Below, in pieces: positions 12,873-21,495 of a stretch of DNA of 26,589 nucleotides; position 1 is the first letter of the stretch, and each line of letters begins with the position of its first letter. Origin of the DNA: Bacteroidales bacterium. Lineage in GTDB: Bacteria > Bacteroidota > Bacteroidia > Bacteroidales > VadinHA17. The notes under the pieces are model-generated. The model searched no databases and had not been told where the DNA came from. It was given only the letters and a program-made list of their open reading frames with translations. The stretch spans positions 18,806 to 45,394 of the forward strand of contig DOTV01000075.1 in assembly GCA_003520925.1 (NCBI GenBank). The letters run 5' to 3'. Made by a program: the position numbers and the translations under genes.

Positions 12873-15809
12873 ATGGATTCTCTGGACAGTAAGTTCAATT
12901 CTCTTAAAGGTTCACTTGAGGGAGAATTTAAGTTCGATATCATCACCAAAACGATATACTCAACAGATGCATCGGATTATAAAGAAGAGCCGGTTGCAGT
13001 TGCCTGGCCAAAAGGGATTTTGGATCTGAAGAAGCTCATTTTTTTCGCATTAGAAGAAAAAATCGGATTAACTATCAGAGCTGCAGGAACTTCTCTTGCC
13101 GGACAGGTTGTCACCTCAGGTATCATTGCGGATATCTCAAGACATATGAACAGGATCCTTGAGGTAAACCGCGAGGAGAAGTGGGTAAGAGTCGAACCTG
13201 GTGTAGTTCTTGATGAACTGAATATGTACCTCCGTCCTTTCGGTCTGTTTTTCGGCCCGGAAACATCCACTTCAAGCCGATGTAACATGGGAGGTATGGT
13301 CGGAAACAACTCGTGTGGTTCCCATTCTCTTGTTTACGGATCAACGAGGGATCATACCCTTGAGCTTAAGACACTTCTCAGCGACGGAAGTGAAGCTACC
13401 TTCGCACCAGTTGATAAGAATACTTTTGATAAGAAATGCAGACAGGATAATCTTGAAGGCAAAATATACAGAGAATTAAGAGATATACTTGATGATCCGG
13501 AAAACAAAAAATCAATCAGGGACGGTTATCCTGATCCAAGAATTAACAGGCGTAATACCGGTTATGCTCTCGATCTGCTTCTTGATTCAGAGATTTTTGA
13601 TACTAAATCAGAAAAGAAATTCAACTTCTGCAGGCTCCTTGCCGGTTCAGAAGGAACCCTTGCTGTCACAACTGAAATCAAGCTGAATCTGGTTCCTCTT
13701 CCTCCTGCTTGCAAGACACTGGTTTGTGTTCATCATAGAGACAGGGATGAGGCCTTCCTCGCAAACCTTGTAGCCCTTAAATTCAAGCCTTCGGCTGTTG
13801 AACTCACCGATGACAGGATTCTTGAACTCACAAAAGACAATCTGAGCCAGAAAAATAATCGTTTCTTCCTTGACGGGGATCCCGGAGCTATTATGATGGT
13901 TGAGTTTGCCAGGGATACAGTTGAGGAAGTAGAATCCGTTACGGATGAAATGATAAAAGCCCTTAAAAAAGCCGGATATGGTTATTCTTATCCTGTTGTA
14001 AGAGGAAAGGATATGGCAAAAGCCTGGGAACTCAGGAAAGCCGGACTTGGGGTTCTGGGGAAAATGAAAGGCGACCGCAGAACAGTTTCACTTGTCGAAG
14101 ATACGGCAGTTCGCGTCGAGGACCTCCCTGCCTATATGGACGATTTTGCAAAATTGCTGGCGAAATATGGAAAGGATTCCGTTTATCATGCACACATAGG
14201 AACCGGCGAGCTCCATATAAGGCCTGTTCTTAATCTGAAAGATTCCGGGGATGTTGAACTGTTCAGGACCATAGGGATTGAAACAGCCAGGCTTGTTAAA
14301 AAATATCGTGGTTCTTTGAGCGGAGAGCATGGCGACGGAAGGTTAAGAGGTGAATTTATTCCACTTATCCTGGGAGAAGCCAACTATCAATTGCTTAAAA
14401 AGTTAAAGGCCTCCTGGGATCCTGAAAATATACTGAATCCCGGGAAAATAGTCGACACACCTCTTATGAACACTTTTCTGAGGTATGAACCCGGTACTTT
14501 GACCCCCGAACTGGAAACAGTGTATGATTTCTCATCAACTGAAGGAATAATTAGAGCAGCAGAGAAATGCAATGGCTCAGGCGATTGCCGCAAATCAATC
14601 AAGCTGGGAGGCACAATGTGCCCCAGTTTTATGGCCACAATGGATGAAGAAAAATGCACCAGGGCAAGAGCCAACATCCTTCGCGAATTTCTTAGCCTCA
14701 AAAACTCAAATCCCTGGGATCATAAGGAAATATATGATATTCTTGACCTCTGCCTTGGATGCAAAGGTTGCAAATCAGAATGCCCATCAGGTGTTGATAT
14801 TGCCAAGATGAAATCGGAATTCCTCCAGCACTGGTATGACAAACATGGTATACCACTCAGGACATTACTGATCGCTTATATTTCGACTTTCAACAGGATA
14901 GGTTCATTTGTCCCTGATATCTATAACTTCTTTCTTAAAAACAAGGTTTTCTCGGGATTGCTCAAGAGGACAATCGGATTTGCATCTGAAAGATCAATCC
15001 CTATCGTTTATAAAACGAGCCTGACTAGGTGGATAAAAAAGAATCTTGCCTCTATGAATCCTTCCAAACCAATTGGAAAGTTGTGCCTTTTTATAGATGA
15101 ATTTACAAATTACAATGATACCGAAGCAGGCATTGCAGCTGTAAGGCTGCTTACTGCATTAAACTATAAGGTTGAAGTGGCTGAGCATGATCTAAGTGCA
15201 AGGACTTTTATCTCAAAAGGTCTGCTTAGAAAAGCAAGGAAGATTGCCATAAAAAACATTAATACCTTTTCAGGCATGATCGATGAAAATCTCCCCCTGG
15301 TTGGTATTGAACCATCAGCCATTCTTGGTTTCCGTGATGAATATCCCGATCTGGTGAACTCAGACTTAAGGGAAAAATCGAAGAAAATAGCCGGAAACAG
15401 TTTCATGGTAGATGAATTTATTGCAAACGAATTCAAGGCAGGACGTATTGGCAGAGATAAATTTACAGATGAGGATCTTGAAATATTACTGCATGCCCAT
15501 TGCCAGCAGAAAGCCGTTTCATCGTCGGCCTGCTCGGTAGAAATGCTTTCAATACCGGCTAACTACAGGGTCAGCGAGATCCCATCAGGATGCTGCGGAA
15601 TGGCAGGATCGTTCGGATATGAAAAGGAACACTTTGAACTGTCAAAAAAGATCGGCGAACTTGTTTTGTTCCCCGAAATATTAAAGAGCTCTGATAATGT
15701 GGTTGTTGCAGCTCCCGGAACAAGCTGCAGACACCATATCAAAGACGGGACAGGAAGGATAGCTAAACCACCGGTTGTAATTTTGTATGAAGCACTAAAG
15801 AAATGCTGA
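12873..15809 (+). CDS. FAD/Fe-S 2-hydroxyacid dehydrogenase (D-lactate dehydrogenase-like)
   Basis: This 978-residue fusion has a GlcD-like flavoprotein half and a GlcF-like iron-sulfur half, as in YdiJ/Dld-type enzymes. The FAD domain includes RAAGTSLAGQ (69-78) and GPETSTSSRCNMGGMVGNNS (128-147). The FAD-oxidase C domain contains HAHIGTGELHIRP (439-451) and GEHGDGRLRG (484-493). Cluster ligands are C566/C572/C583 and C627/C630/C633/C637. The C-terminal cysteine-rich domain has GCCG at 906-909, but the first CCG repeat has lost its cysteines (DLSARTFISKG, 773-783). It probably oxidises D-lactate or another 2-hydroxyacid, feeding electrons to quinone or an electron-transfer partner. It is divergent from pta, so pyruvate formed could flow to acetyl-CoA and acetate; that link is inferred. 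Confidence 0.88.
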   Translation: MDSLDSKFNSLKGSLEGEFKFDIITKTIYSTDASDYKEEPVAVAWPKGILDLKKLIFFALEEKIGLTIRAAGTSLAGQVVTSGIIADISRHMNRILEVNREEKWVRVEPGVVLDELNMYLRPFGLFFGPETSTSSRCNMGGMVGNNSCGSHSLVYGSTRDHTLELKTLLSDGSEATFAPVDKNTFDKKCRQDNLEGKIYRELRDILDDPENKKSIRDGYPDPRINRRNTGYALDLLLDSEIFDTKSEKKFNFCRLLAGSEGTLAVTTEIKLNLVPLPPACKTLVCVHHRDRDEAFLANLVALKFKPSAVELTDDRILELTKDNLSQKNNRFFLDGDPGAIMMVEFARDTVEEVESVTDEMIKALKKAGYGYSYPVVRGKDMAKAWELRKAGLGVLGKMKGDRRTVSLVEDTAVRVEDLPAYMDDFAKLLAKYGKDSVYHAHIGTGELHIRPVLNLKDSGDVELFRTIGIETARLVKKYRGSLSGEHGDGRLRGEFIPLILGEANYQLLKKLKASWDPENILNPGKIVDTPLMNTFLRYEPGTLTPELETVYDFSSTEGIIRAAEKCNGSGDCRKSIKLGGTMCPSFMATMDEEKCTRARANILREFLSLKNSNPWDHKEIYDILDLCLGCKGCKSECPSGVDIAKMKSEFLQHWYDKHGIPLRTLLIAYISTFNRIGSFVPDIYNFFLKNKVFSGLLKRTIGFASERSIPIVYKTSLTRWIKKNLASMNPSKPIGKLCLFIDEFTNYNDTEAGIAAVRLLTALNYKVEVAEHDLSARTFISKGLLRKARKIAIKNINTFSGMIDENLPLVGIEPSAILGFRDEYPDLVNSDLREKSKKIAGNSFMVDEFIANEFKAGRIGRDKFTDEDLEILLHAHCQQKAVSSSACSVEMLSIPANYRVSEIPSGCCGMAGSFGYEKEHFELSKKIGELVLFPEILKSSDNVVVAAPGTSCRHHIKDGTGRIAKPPVVILYEALKKC

Positions 15810-15902
15810 TGGCGTAAGGTATCAGGCAAAATCAGTATCTGGAGTGGATATAACCCTGCCTGCTTCGATTTGCAATCGGTAGATTTCGAAGATTCAATCG
15901 GT

Positions 15903-16670
15903 TTAATAAATTGTAAAGTTATCGCCATCAGACAGAACCGGAAATTTTTTCCTGAAGTCTGATAATTCATCCAATGATATTTCACCGGTAATAGCGGATT
16001 CCAGATCTTGTCTGCCTTCTGCAATAATTTCCCCTTTAGGACCTAAGATCATTGAATCGCCGCAGTATTTTATTCCGGTTCCGTCAGTTCCGATCCTGTT
16101 TACCCCTGCTACATAACACTGGTTTTCAAGAGACCGAGCCTTCAGCAAAGTGGTCCAGACATCTCTCCTGCTTTCAGGCCAGTTTGATGAATTTATAAGA
16201 AGATCATAATCATTCCGGTTCCTGCTCCAGACCGGGAACCTCAGGTCATAACAGACATTTGGACATATTCTGATTCCCCTGAATTTAAAAACAACACGCT
16301 CTTCACCTCTTGTAAAAAGAGCTTCTTCGCCACCTATTGAAAACAGGTGCCTTTTATTATAAATGCATACTTCACCATCAGGCGAAACAAAAATCCACCT
16401 GTTATAGAAGTTTCCATTATCACTTACAACATAACTTCCACATATGCCGGAATTGATTTTTGCTGCAATGTCATGCATCCAGTCAAATGTTACTGAATGA
16501 GGCGCCTCTGCAAGCTCAGCCGGATTCATTGAGAATCCGGTACTGAACATTTCAGGCAGAATAATAACATCAGAACCTGTGGAAATAGAGGAGATAAGTT
16601 CACTAAGTTTTTCAAGGTTTCTGAGCTTATTCTCCCAGGTTATATCAAATTGGATAAGGGTTAATTTCAT
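15903..16670 (-). CDS. Carbon-nitrogen hydrolase, omega-amidase type
   Basis: This 255-residue nitrilase-superfamily protein has the full catalytic triad: E40 in IILPEMFSTGF, K106 in YNKRHLFS and C140 in NVCYDLRFPVWSR. The motif combination PEMF, KRHLF and CYDLRFP and the length match YafV/Nit2-type omega-amidases. These hydrolyse 2-oxoglutaramate or 2-oxosuccinamate to the 2-oxoacid and ammonia as metabolite repair after transamination. It is cytoplasmic, with no signal peptide. It is a single gene, convergent with the FAD/Fe-S dehydrogenase (93-bp gap) and followed upstream by a repeat-rich spacer. The precise substrate is inferred from family. Confidence 0.88.
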   Translation of the reverse strand: MKLTLIQFDITWENKLRNLEKLSELISSISTGSDVIILPEMFSTGFSMNPAELAEAPHSVTFDWMHDIAAKINSGICGSYVVSDNGNFYNRWIFVSPDGEVCIYNKRHLFSIGGEEALFTRGEERVVFKFRGIRICPNVCYDLRFPVWSRNRNDYDLLINSSNWPESRRDVWTTLLKARSLENQCYVAGVNRIGTDGTGIKYCGDSMILGPKGEIIAEGRQDLESAITGEISLDELSDFRKKFPVLSDGDNFTIY

Positions 16671-16996
16671 CTTTGAACTATGTTATTTAAATACCTGGTA
16701 AATTTAAGAAAAAGGATATCAGAAAAACCCGTTCAATATCTTTCAAACGTTAATTGCCCCCTTATGGGTGTTGAAAAAGCTGAGGTTTACCCCCCAACCC
16801 CCCAAGGGGGGCTTTATAAATATCAGTAAATCAATAAGTCTCCCCTGGGGGATTTAGGGGTAAAAAGAAGGAGAAGGACTTTTTCAACAGCCTCTGTAAA
16901 GGAAATTCCCTGCCAGCTTGCGAAGATTTAGGGGTAAAAAAAAAGGGGGAATCAAAATCCCACTTTCTTATACAATCTAACTAAAAAGGCTAGCTT
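16671..16996. other. Repeat-filled intergenic spacer
   Basis: These 326 bp contain no gene. They hold the composite palindromic element at 16769-16889, a detached 16-bp copy of its tail (GATTTAGGGGTAAAAA, 16925-16940), and a G-rich/A-rich tract. Near the end, AAAAGGCTAGCTTTT (16984-16998) is an inverted repeat that could end the minus-strand gene finishing at 16997. Confidence 0.6.
16769..16889. repeat. Composite palindromic repeat element, 121 bp
   Basis: Outer arms are a perfect 11-bp inverted repeat, TGTTGAAAAAG (16769-16779) and CTTTTTCAACA (16879-16889). Inside, a C/G-rich unit at about 16786-16812 faces a related unit at 16837-16866 in opposite orientation; each also has a local CCCC/GGGG hairpin. 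The second unit reappears at 23600-23629 with one mismatch over 30 bp. The element has no coding capacity. It looks like a non-autonomous dispersed palindrome (MITE- or REP-like); no target-site duplication is evident. Confidence 0.65.
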
Positions 16997-18151
16997 TTAT
17001 TTTGATTTTAAGCTTGAATAATAATCACTGAAGATAGTATTCACTAATGGCTTGTAGTAGAGCCAGAAAAATCTTCGTGTATCTTTCGGCTTATCAGAGT
17101 ATGAAATTCCTTTTATTCCCTTGAATCCTTTCAATCTTGATGAACAGAATTCAATTTTATTGTTAGCAAAATCACCCGAGAAATAATAGATTCTCTGGGT
17201 GACAGAATCCTGAGTAACGGCAGGGAAAATGCTACTAAGCATGTTTGCTTTCAGTAAAGTATCTCCAAGGGATGTTGTACTGAGTTCAAACTTCGATATT
17301 ACATTGTTCTGCAACGGGTCTATAATATCAAACCATTTGTCGAAGGCTACCGATGGCGGTACTCCAAACTTTTCACAATATGCATTTTCAGTAACAATAT
17401 AGGGCATAGCCTCCTTAAGGTGAGTTCCCTCTTCTAGGACTATAATGTTTTTTTCACTCATCAATACAATTCCCGGTTTTGAAAAAGTCCAGGGCTTGTT
17501 ATATTCTTTCCTGTACATTGATGTCATCCAGACAGGAAAATTCTTTGCAGTGGTATCAAGCTTTTCAAAGTATTTACCTGACCATCCGGTGAAAGTGATT
17601 CCCAACTTCTCCTGGGTTCTGAAAGACTCAAAAGCCGGTGTCGGATAATCAAATGAATTATACTCGAGGATAATCAGCTTATTCCTGTTTTTCATCTCGT
17701 TAATAAGCAGATAATCAGTATTGTTTAAGCCTCCATAAATTCTTCTGGATCTTCTGCTTTTATTAACTCCGGTGTACCAGTCATTAAAGAAAACCCCATA
17801 GGTATCGGCAAAATAGAGGGCATCGACTTTTTCGGGGAGTTCGAGCATTTCTGAAAGATGATACTCTTTCTTTGTGTTGCCTCTGTCCTTTAACGGTCTT
17901 GTTGGAGCAAAACCATAATAGTCCTTTATGTATGAATAACTTTTCTTATTATCTTTCTTAACAAATCGGCCGCTATTTAGGATCCAGGTTAATGACTTGT
18001 GGTTAAGACGTTCAAGAGTTGGAACTGTCTTATCCAGAATTACTATTTCAAGAGGTTTCTTCTCCTGAAATGACCATCGCAGATAGTTAATAAAAGGTAA
18101 GGCAAGAACCAGAATAAGAATGATAGTTGTTATAATCAGAGGCTTTTTCAT
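16997..18151 (-). CDS. Membrane-anchored protein of unknown function
   Basis: I do not recognise this 384-residue protein. A basic N-terminus (MKKP) precedes one hydrophobic helix (about residues 5-23), with no obvious cleavage site or lipobox, so it is probably anchored in the inner membrane with most of the chain outside the cytoplasm. The body is mixed alpha/beta. Distinct segments include KPLEIVILDKTVP just after the anchor, VDALYFADTYGVFFNDWY, GGLNNTDYLLINEMKNRNK, then LIILEYNSFDYPTPAFESFR and LGITFTGWSGKYFEKLD. The latter might form part of an active or ligand site. It stands alone on the minus strand between a repeat spacer and the gamma-glutamyltransferase gene (166-bp gap), so context does not suggest a function. 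Confidence 0.75.
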   Translation of the reverse strand: MKKPLIITTIILILVLALPFINYLRWSFQEKKPLEIVILDKTVPTLERLNHKSLTWILNSGRFVKKDNKKSYSYIKDYYGFAPTRPLKDRGNTKKEYHLSEMLELPEKVDALYFADTYGVFFNDWYTGVNKSRRSRRIYGGLNNTDYLLINEMKNRNKLIILEYNSFDYPTPAFESFRTQEKLGITFTGWSGKYFEKLDTTAKNFPVWMTSMYRKEYNKPWTFSKPGIVLMSEKNIIVLEEGTHLKEAMPYIVTENAYCEKFGVPPSVAFDKWFDIIDPLQNNVISKFELSTTSLGDTLLKANMLSSIFPAVTQDSVTQRIYYFSGDFANNKIEFCSSRLKGFKGIKGISYSDKPKDTRRFFWLYYKPLVNTIFSDYYSSLKSK

Positions 18152-18317
18152 AACTGAATAAATATCTGAAACTATTCAAATACTATTATATAAAAACATT
18201 TATAGACAGTTAAATAACTACAAAATGTGTCATTTATTTTCTACAGACAAAATATTTTATGGCAATTTAGCATTTTTTTTATGGCATCCAAGCAAATGCT
18301 CCCAAAAACAGATCTGC

Positions 18318-20024
18318 TTAATATCCGCAAGCTGAATTGTTGCCTCTTCTGTCAGCTCCAGCTGCTTTTTTTCCATCAGGTAAGATCATTATTGCATTAA
18401 CTCTGCCAATCGCATTCCTCTCCCTGAGCTCATGGCCCATACTCCTAAGCTTCAATATATTAGTGCTGTCAAGCGAATTTTTCTCGTAACTTATGTGATC
18501 GGGTAACCACTGGTGATGGAATCTGCCGGTGTCCACCGCCTGCCTTATACTCATACCGTAATCTATCACATTTATAATTACCTGGAGAACCGAAGTCGGT
18601 ATTGTTGAACCACCAGGAGAACCGGCTATCATAAACAGCTTCCCGTCTTTTTCTATAATGACCGGAGTCATGGAGCTCAGCATCTTTTTTCCGGGCTGAA
18701 TTGAATTAGCCTCACCACCAACCAGGCCATACATGTTAGGAACACCCGGTTTTACCGAAAAATCGTCCATCTGGTTATTCAGCAGGAATCCGGCGCTATC
18801 AACAATTATGCTGTTGCCAAAAGTGCCATTGAGAGTAGTTGTTGCAGCAACAGCATTACCCAGATAGTCTGCTACAGAATAATGGGTTGTCTCCTCACTC
18901 ACGGCAGCAAGCGGAGAGCCTGGAAATATCTTCGATGATGATGAAGCTGAGTCTTTGCTGTAATTGCTCATTCGTCGGGCAAGGTAATTATCGTCAAGTA
19001 ACCGGTCAACGGGAATTTCAGTAAAACCAGGATCACCAAGAAACTTTGAACGGTCGGCAAAAGCCCTTCTTTCAGCCTCAGTTATAAGATGGACCGATTG
19101 CCAGGTATGAAATCCGGCTTCCTTAAGATTATATGGTGAAATCATCCCGAGGATCTGAAGCAGAACAATGCCGCCGCCTGATGGCGGAGAGGCTGATATG
19201 ATCCTGTACCCGTGGTATTCTTTTAAAACAGGGTCTTTGAAGGATGCCCTGTACTCTGAAAGATCCTGACCTGAAATTATCCCGTTACCTCTCTCCATCT
19301 CCTTTACAATGAGCCTTGCAGTGGTACCGGAATAGAACCCGTCACGACCTCGGTCCCTTATTCTTTCCAGAGTCTGTGCCAGGCTCTCCTGCCTGAGGGT
19401 GTCACCTGCAACCCATGGAGTATCCTTAACAAAAGAAGGGGGTGTTAAGTTCCGGGTGATGAAATTTTGTCTGTTGGAGTTAAAATCAGCAGCCTGACCA
19501 TCGGTTAACGGGAATCCTTTTCTGGCCAGGTCAATAGCCGGCTGGATGACATCTCTGAACGAAAGAATCCCGTATTTTGAATGTATGTTGACCATCCCGT
19601 CAACAGTGCCCGGCACACCCGATGCCATATGTGTTTCTGTACTAAGTCCTTCAGATACATCACCTGAAGCATCAAGATACATGTCTCTTGATGCCTTCAA
19701 AGGGGCCTTTTCACGGTAATCTATCAGATCAGTTGTGCCATCGGCTTGCCTTATAAGCATAAAACCGCCTCCCCCAATGTTACCTGCTTCAGGGTAACAG
19801 ACTGCAAGGGCAAATTCGGTTGCAACAGCTGCATCGACAGCATTCCCTCCTTTTCTCAGGATGGCAATCCCGATCCGGGAGCTTTGAGGATGGGCTGATA
19901 CTACCATGCCGCTGTCAGATATTATATTCCGGCCCTCAGCTATTGTTAATTTATTAACAGATATTTTTCCTGTGCATCCGTAAATAGCGGATACAAATAG
20001 TATGATGAATATTATTTTGTTCAT
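18318..20024 (-). CDS. ggt: Gamma-glutamyltransferase (lipoprotein)
   Basis: This 568-residue Ntn-hydrolase precursor self-cleaves and transfers or hydrolyses gamma-glutamyl groups, for example from glutathione. An N-terminal lipoprotein-type signal ends at AIYGC with C17 as the likely lipidated residue. The large subunit has the GNIGGGGFM (81-89) and DYREKAP (102-108) motifs. Autocleavage should occur before T379 in EETTHYSVAD, giving the small subunit. The small subunit contains ATTTLNGTFGN, SSMTPVII and GSPGGSTIPTSV, which hold the gamma-glutamyl-binding serines and oxyanion glycines. It is divergently transcribed from rarA across 64 bp. Length is typical. The likely role is periplasmic gamma-glutamyl peptide use, with lipid anchoring in the envelope. 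Confidence 0.94.
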   Translation of the reverse strand: MNKIIFIILFVSAIYGCTGKISVNKLTIAEGRNIISDSGMVVSAHPQSSRIGIAILRKGGNAVDAAVATEFALAVCYPEAGNIGGGGFMLIRQADGTTDLIDYREKAPLKASRDMYLDASGDVSEGLSTETHMASGVPGTVDGMVNIHSKYGILSFRDVIQPAIDLARKGFPLTDGQAADFNSNRQNFITRNLTPPSFVKDTPWVAGDTLRQESLAQTLERIRDRGRDGFYSGTTARLIVKEMERGNGIISGQDLSEYRASFKDPVLKEYHGYRIISASPPSGGGIVLLQILGMISPYNLKEAGFHTWQSVHLITEAERRAFADRSKFLGDPGFTEIPVDRLLDDNYLARRMSNYSKDSASSSSKIFPGSPLAAVSEETTHYSVADYLGNAVAATTTLNGTFGNSIIVDSAGFLLNNQMDDFSVKPGVPNMYGLVGGEANSIQPGKKMLSSMTPVIIEKDGKLFMIAGSPGGSTIPTSVLQVIINVIDYGMSIRQAVDTGRFHHQWLPDHISYEKNSLDSTNILKLRSMGHELRERNAIGRVNAIMILPDGKKAAGADRRGNNSACGY

Positions 20025-20088
20025 GATTTTAAAATGATCTCAAAATTAGCAAAAAATCTTTTCGCTACTTTTACATAAATATTTCACG

Positions 20089-21384
20089 ATGCTTGCAAAT
20101 CAACCACTGGCCGACCGACTACGTCCCAGGAATCTCGATGAATTCTCCGGGCAGGAGCATCTAGTTGGTAAAAATGCAGTTCTCAGGAGGGTCATAGAAT
20201 CAGGAAACTTACCATCATTCATTCTCTGGGGACCACCTGGTGTCGGAAAAACAACTCTGGCATGGATCATTGCCAATTCGTTGAAAAGACCCTTTTTTCA
20301 TCTGAGCGCTGTTCATTCAGGCGTAAAGGATGTAAGGGAAACAATTGAAAAAGCAAAAAAACAACAGTTTTTCAACCAGCCAAATCCAATACTTTTTATT
20401 GATGAGATACACCGGTTCAATAAATCCCAGCAGGATTCCCTTCTCAGCTCTGTGGAACAGGGTGTCATTACACTTATTGGTGCAACAACAGAAAATCCGT
20501 CATTTGAGGTCATCTCTCCCCTGCTTTCACGCTGTCAGGTGTATGTGATGAATCCGCTGAACGAAGAAGAGCTGACACTTCTTTTAAACAAAGCACTTAA
20601 AAAAGATATCTACCTGGCAAAATTCGATATTGAAATAAGGGAAAATGAAGCACTATTAAGAATATCTGGCGGTGATGTAAGGAAATTATATAATGCGCTT
20701 GAGCTTGTTGTTTCATCAGAAGCTGATGAATCAGGTTCAGAAAAACTAATTATTGATAATGCCAAGGTCTTAAGACATGTCCAGAAAAACCTCGCCATTT
20801 ATGACAAGAGCGGGGAACAGCACTATGATATAATTTCGGCATTTATCAAATCGATGAGGGGAAGCGACCCGAACGCAGCCGTTTACTGGCTTGCACGCAT
20901 GGTTGAAGGAGGCGAAGATCCAAAATTCATTGCACGGCGGATGCTGATACTTGCAGCTGAAGATATTGGTCTTGCGAATCCGAATGCCCTCCTCCTTGCC
21001 CAATCATGCTTTGATGCAATCAATGTTATTGGATGGCCCGAATCGAGGATCATTTTGTCGGAGACAGCGGTTTACCTTGCAACTTCACCAAAAAGCAACG
21101 CCTCCTATATGGCAATAGAAAATGCACAGGCGATTGTCAGGGAAAAAGGTGATTTATCTGTTCCCCTTCATATAAGAAACGCTCCGACGAAACTTATGAA
21201 AGATCTCGGGTATCATAAAGGATATAAGTATGCACATGATTTTGAAGGTAATTTCACACAGGATCATTTTCTGCCGGAAGAAATAAATGGAACTAAATTC
21301 TACGAACCGGGACTAAATCCAAAAGAAGAGGAAATAAGAAAGAGGATGAAGGGTTTGTGGAAGGATATTTACGATTACGAGTAA
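20089..21384 (+). CDS. rarA: Replication-associated recombination protein A (AAA+ ATPase)
   Basis: This 431-residue protein of the RarA/MgsA/WRNIP1 family is a clamp-loader-like ATPase acting at stalled replication forks. It begins PLADRLRPRNLDEFSGQEHL, the family signature. Walker A GPPGVGKT is at 48-55, Walker B FIDEIHRFNKSQQD around 103-116, and sensor 1 GATTENPSF around 131-139. The C-terminal tetramerisation region includes DIISAFIKSMRGSDPNAAVY and the EDIGLANP motif. Length and architecture are standard. It is a single gene divergent from ggt, followed by a C/G-rich hairpin repeat that probably acts as its terminator. It is a housekeeping gene and gives no specific regulatory clue. Confidence 0.95.
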   Translation: MLANQPLADRLRPRNLDEFSGQEHLVGKNAVLRRVIESGNLPSFILWGPPGVGKTTLAWIIANSLKRPFFHLSAVHSGVKDVRETIEKAKKQQFFNQPNPILFIDEIHRFNKSQQDSLLSSVEQGVITLIGATTENPSFEVISPLLSRCQVYVMNPLNEEELTLLLNKALKKDIYLAKFDIEIRENEALLRISGGDVRKLYNALELVVSSEADESGSEKLIIDNAKVLRHVQKNLAIYDKSGEQHYDIISAFIKSMRGSDPNAAVYWLARMVEGGEDPKFIARRMLILAAEDIGLANPNALLLAQSCFDAINVIGWPESRIILSETAVYLATSPKSNASYMAIENAQAIVREKGDLSVPLHIRNAPTKLMKDLGYHKGYKYAHDFEGNFTQDHFLPEEINGTKFYEPGLNPKEEEIRKRMKGLWKDIYDYE

Positions 21385-21396
21385 CCGCCCCCAACA

Positions 21397-21444
21397 ACGC
21401 TTTGCGTGGCTTTCTTCTAACCCCCCTTCAGGGGGGATGGGGGG
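21397..21444. repeat. Two short hairpin repeats after rarA
   Basis: ACGC-TTT-GCGT (21397-21407) shares its 11-nt core with a hairpin at 26471-26481. It is followed by CCCCCC (21421-21426), TTCA, GGGGGG (21431-21436), then AT and another GGGGGG (21439-21444), a member of the C/G-rich palindrome family seen at 16.8 and 23.6 kb. The second hairpin could terminate rarA, although no long T tract follows. Confidence 0.5.
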
Positions 21445-21495
21445 CATAAACACACTGAGAAGGGTTAAAAGAATATTTGTTATCTTTACCACTGA

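Noticed and set aside
15563..16024. 153-codon minus-strand frame
   Set aside because: It spans the 3' ends of the FAD/Fe-S gene (antisense) and the amidase gene (out of frame), both of which are well supported.
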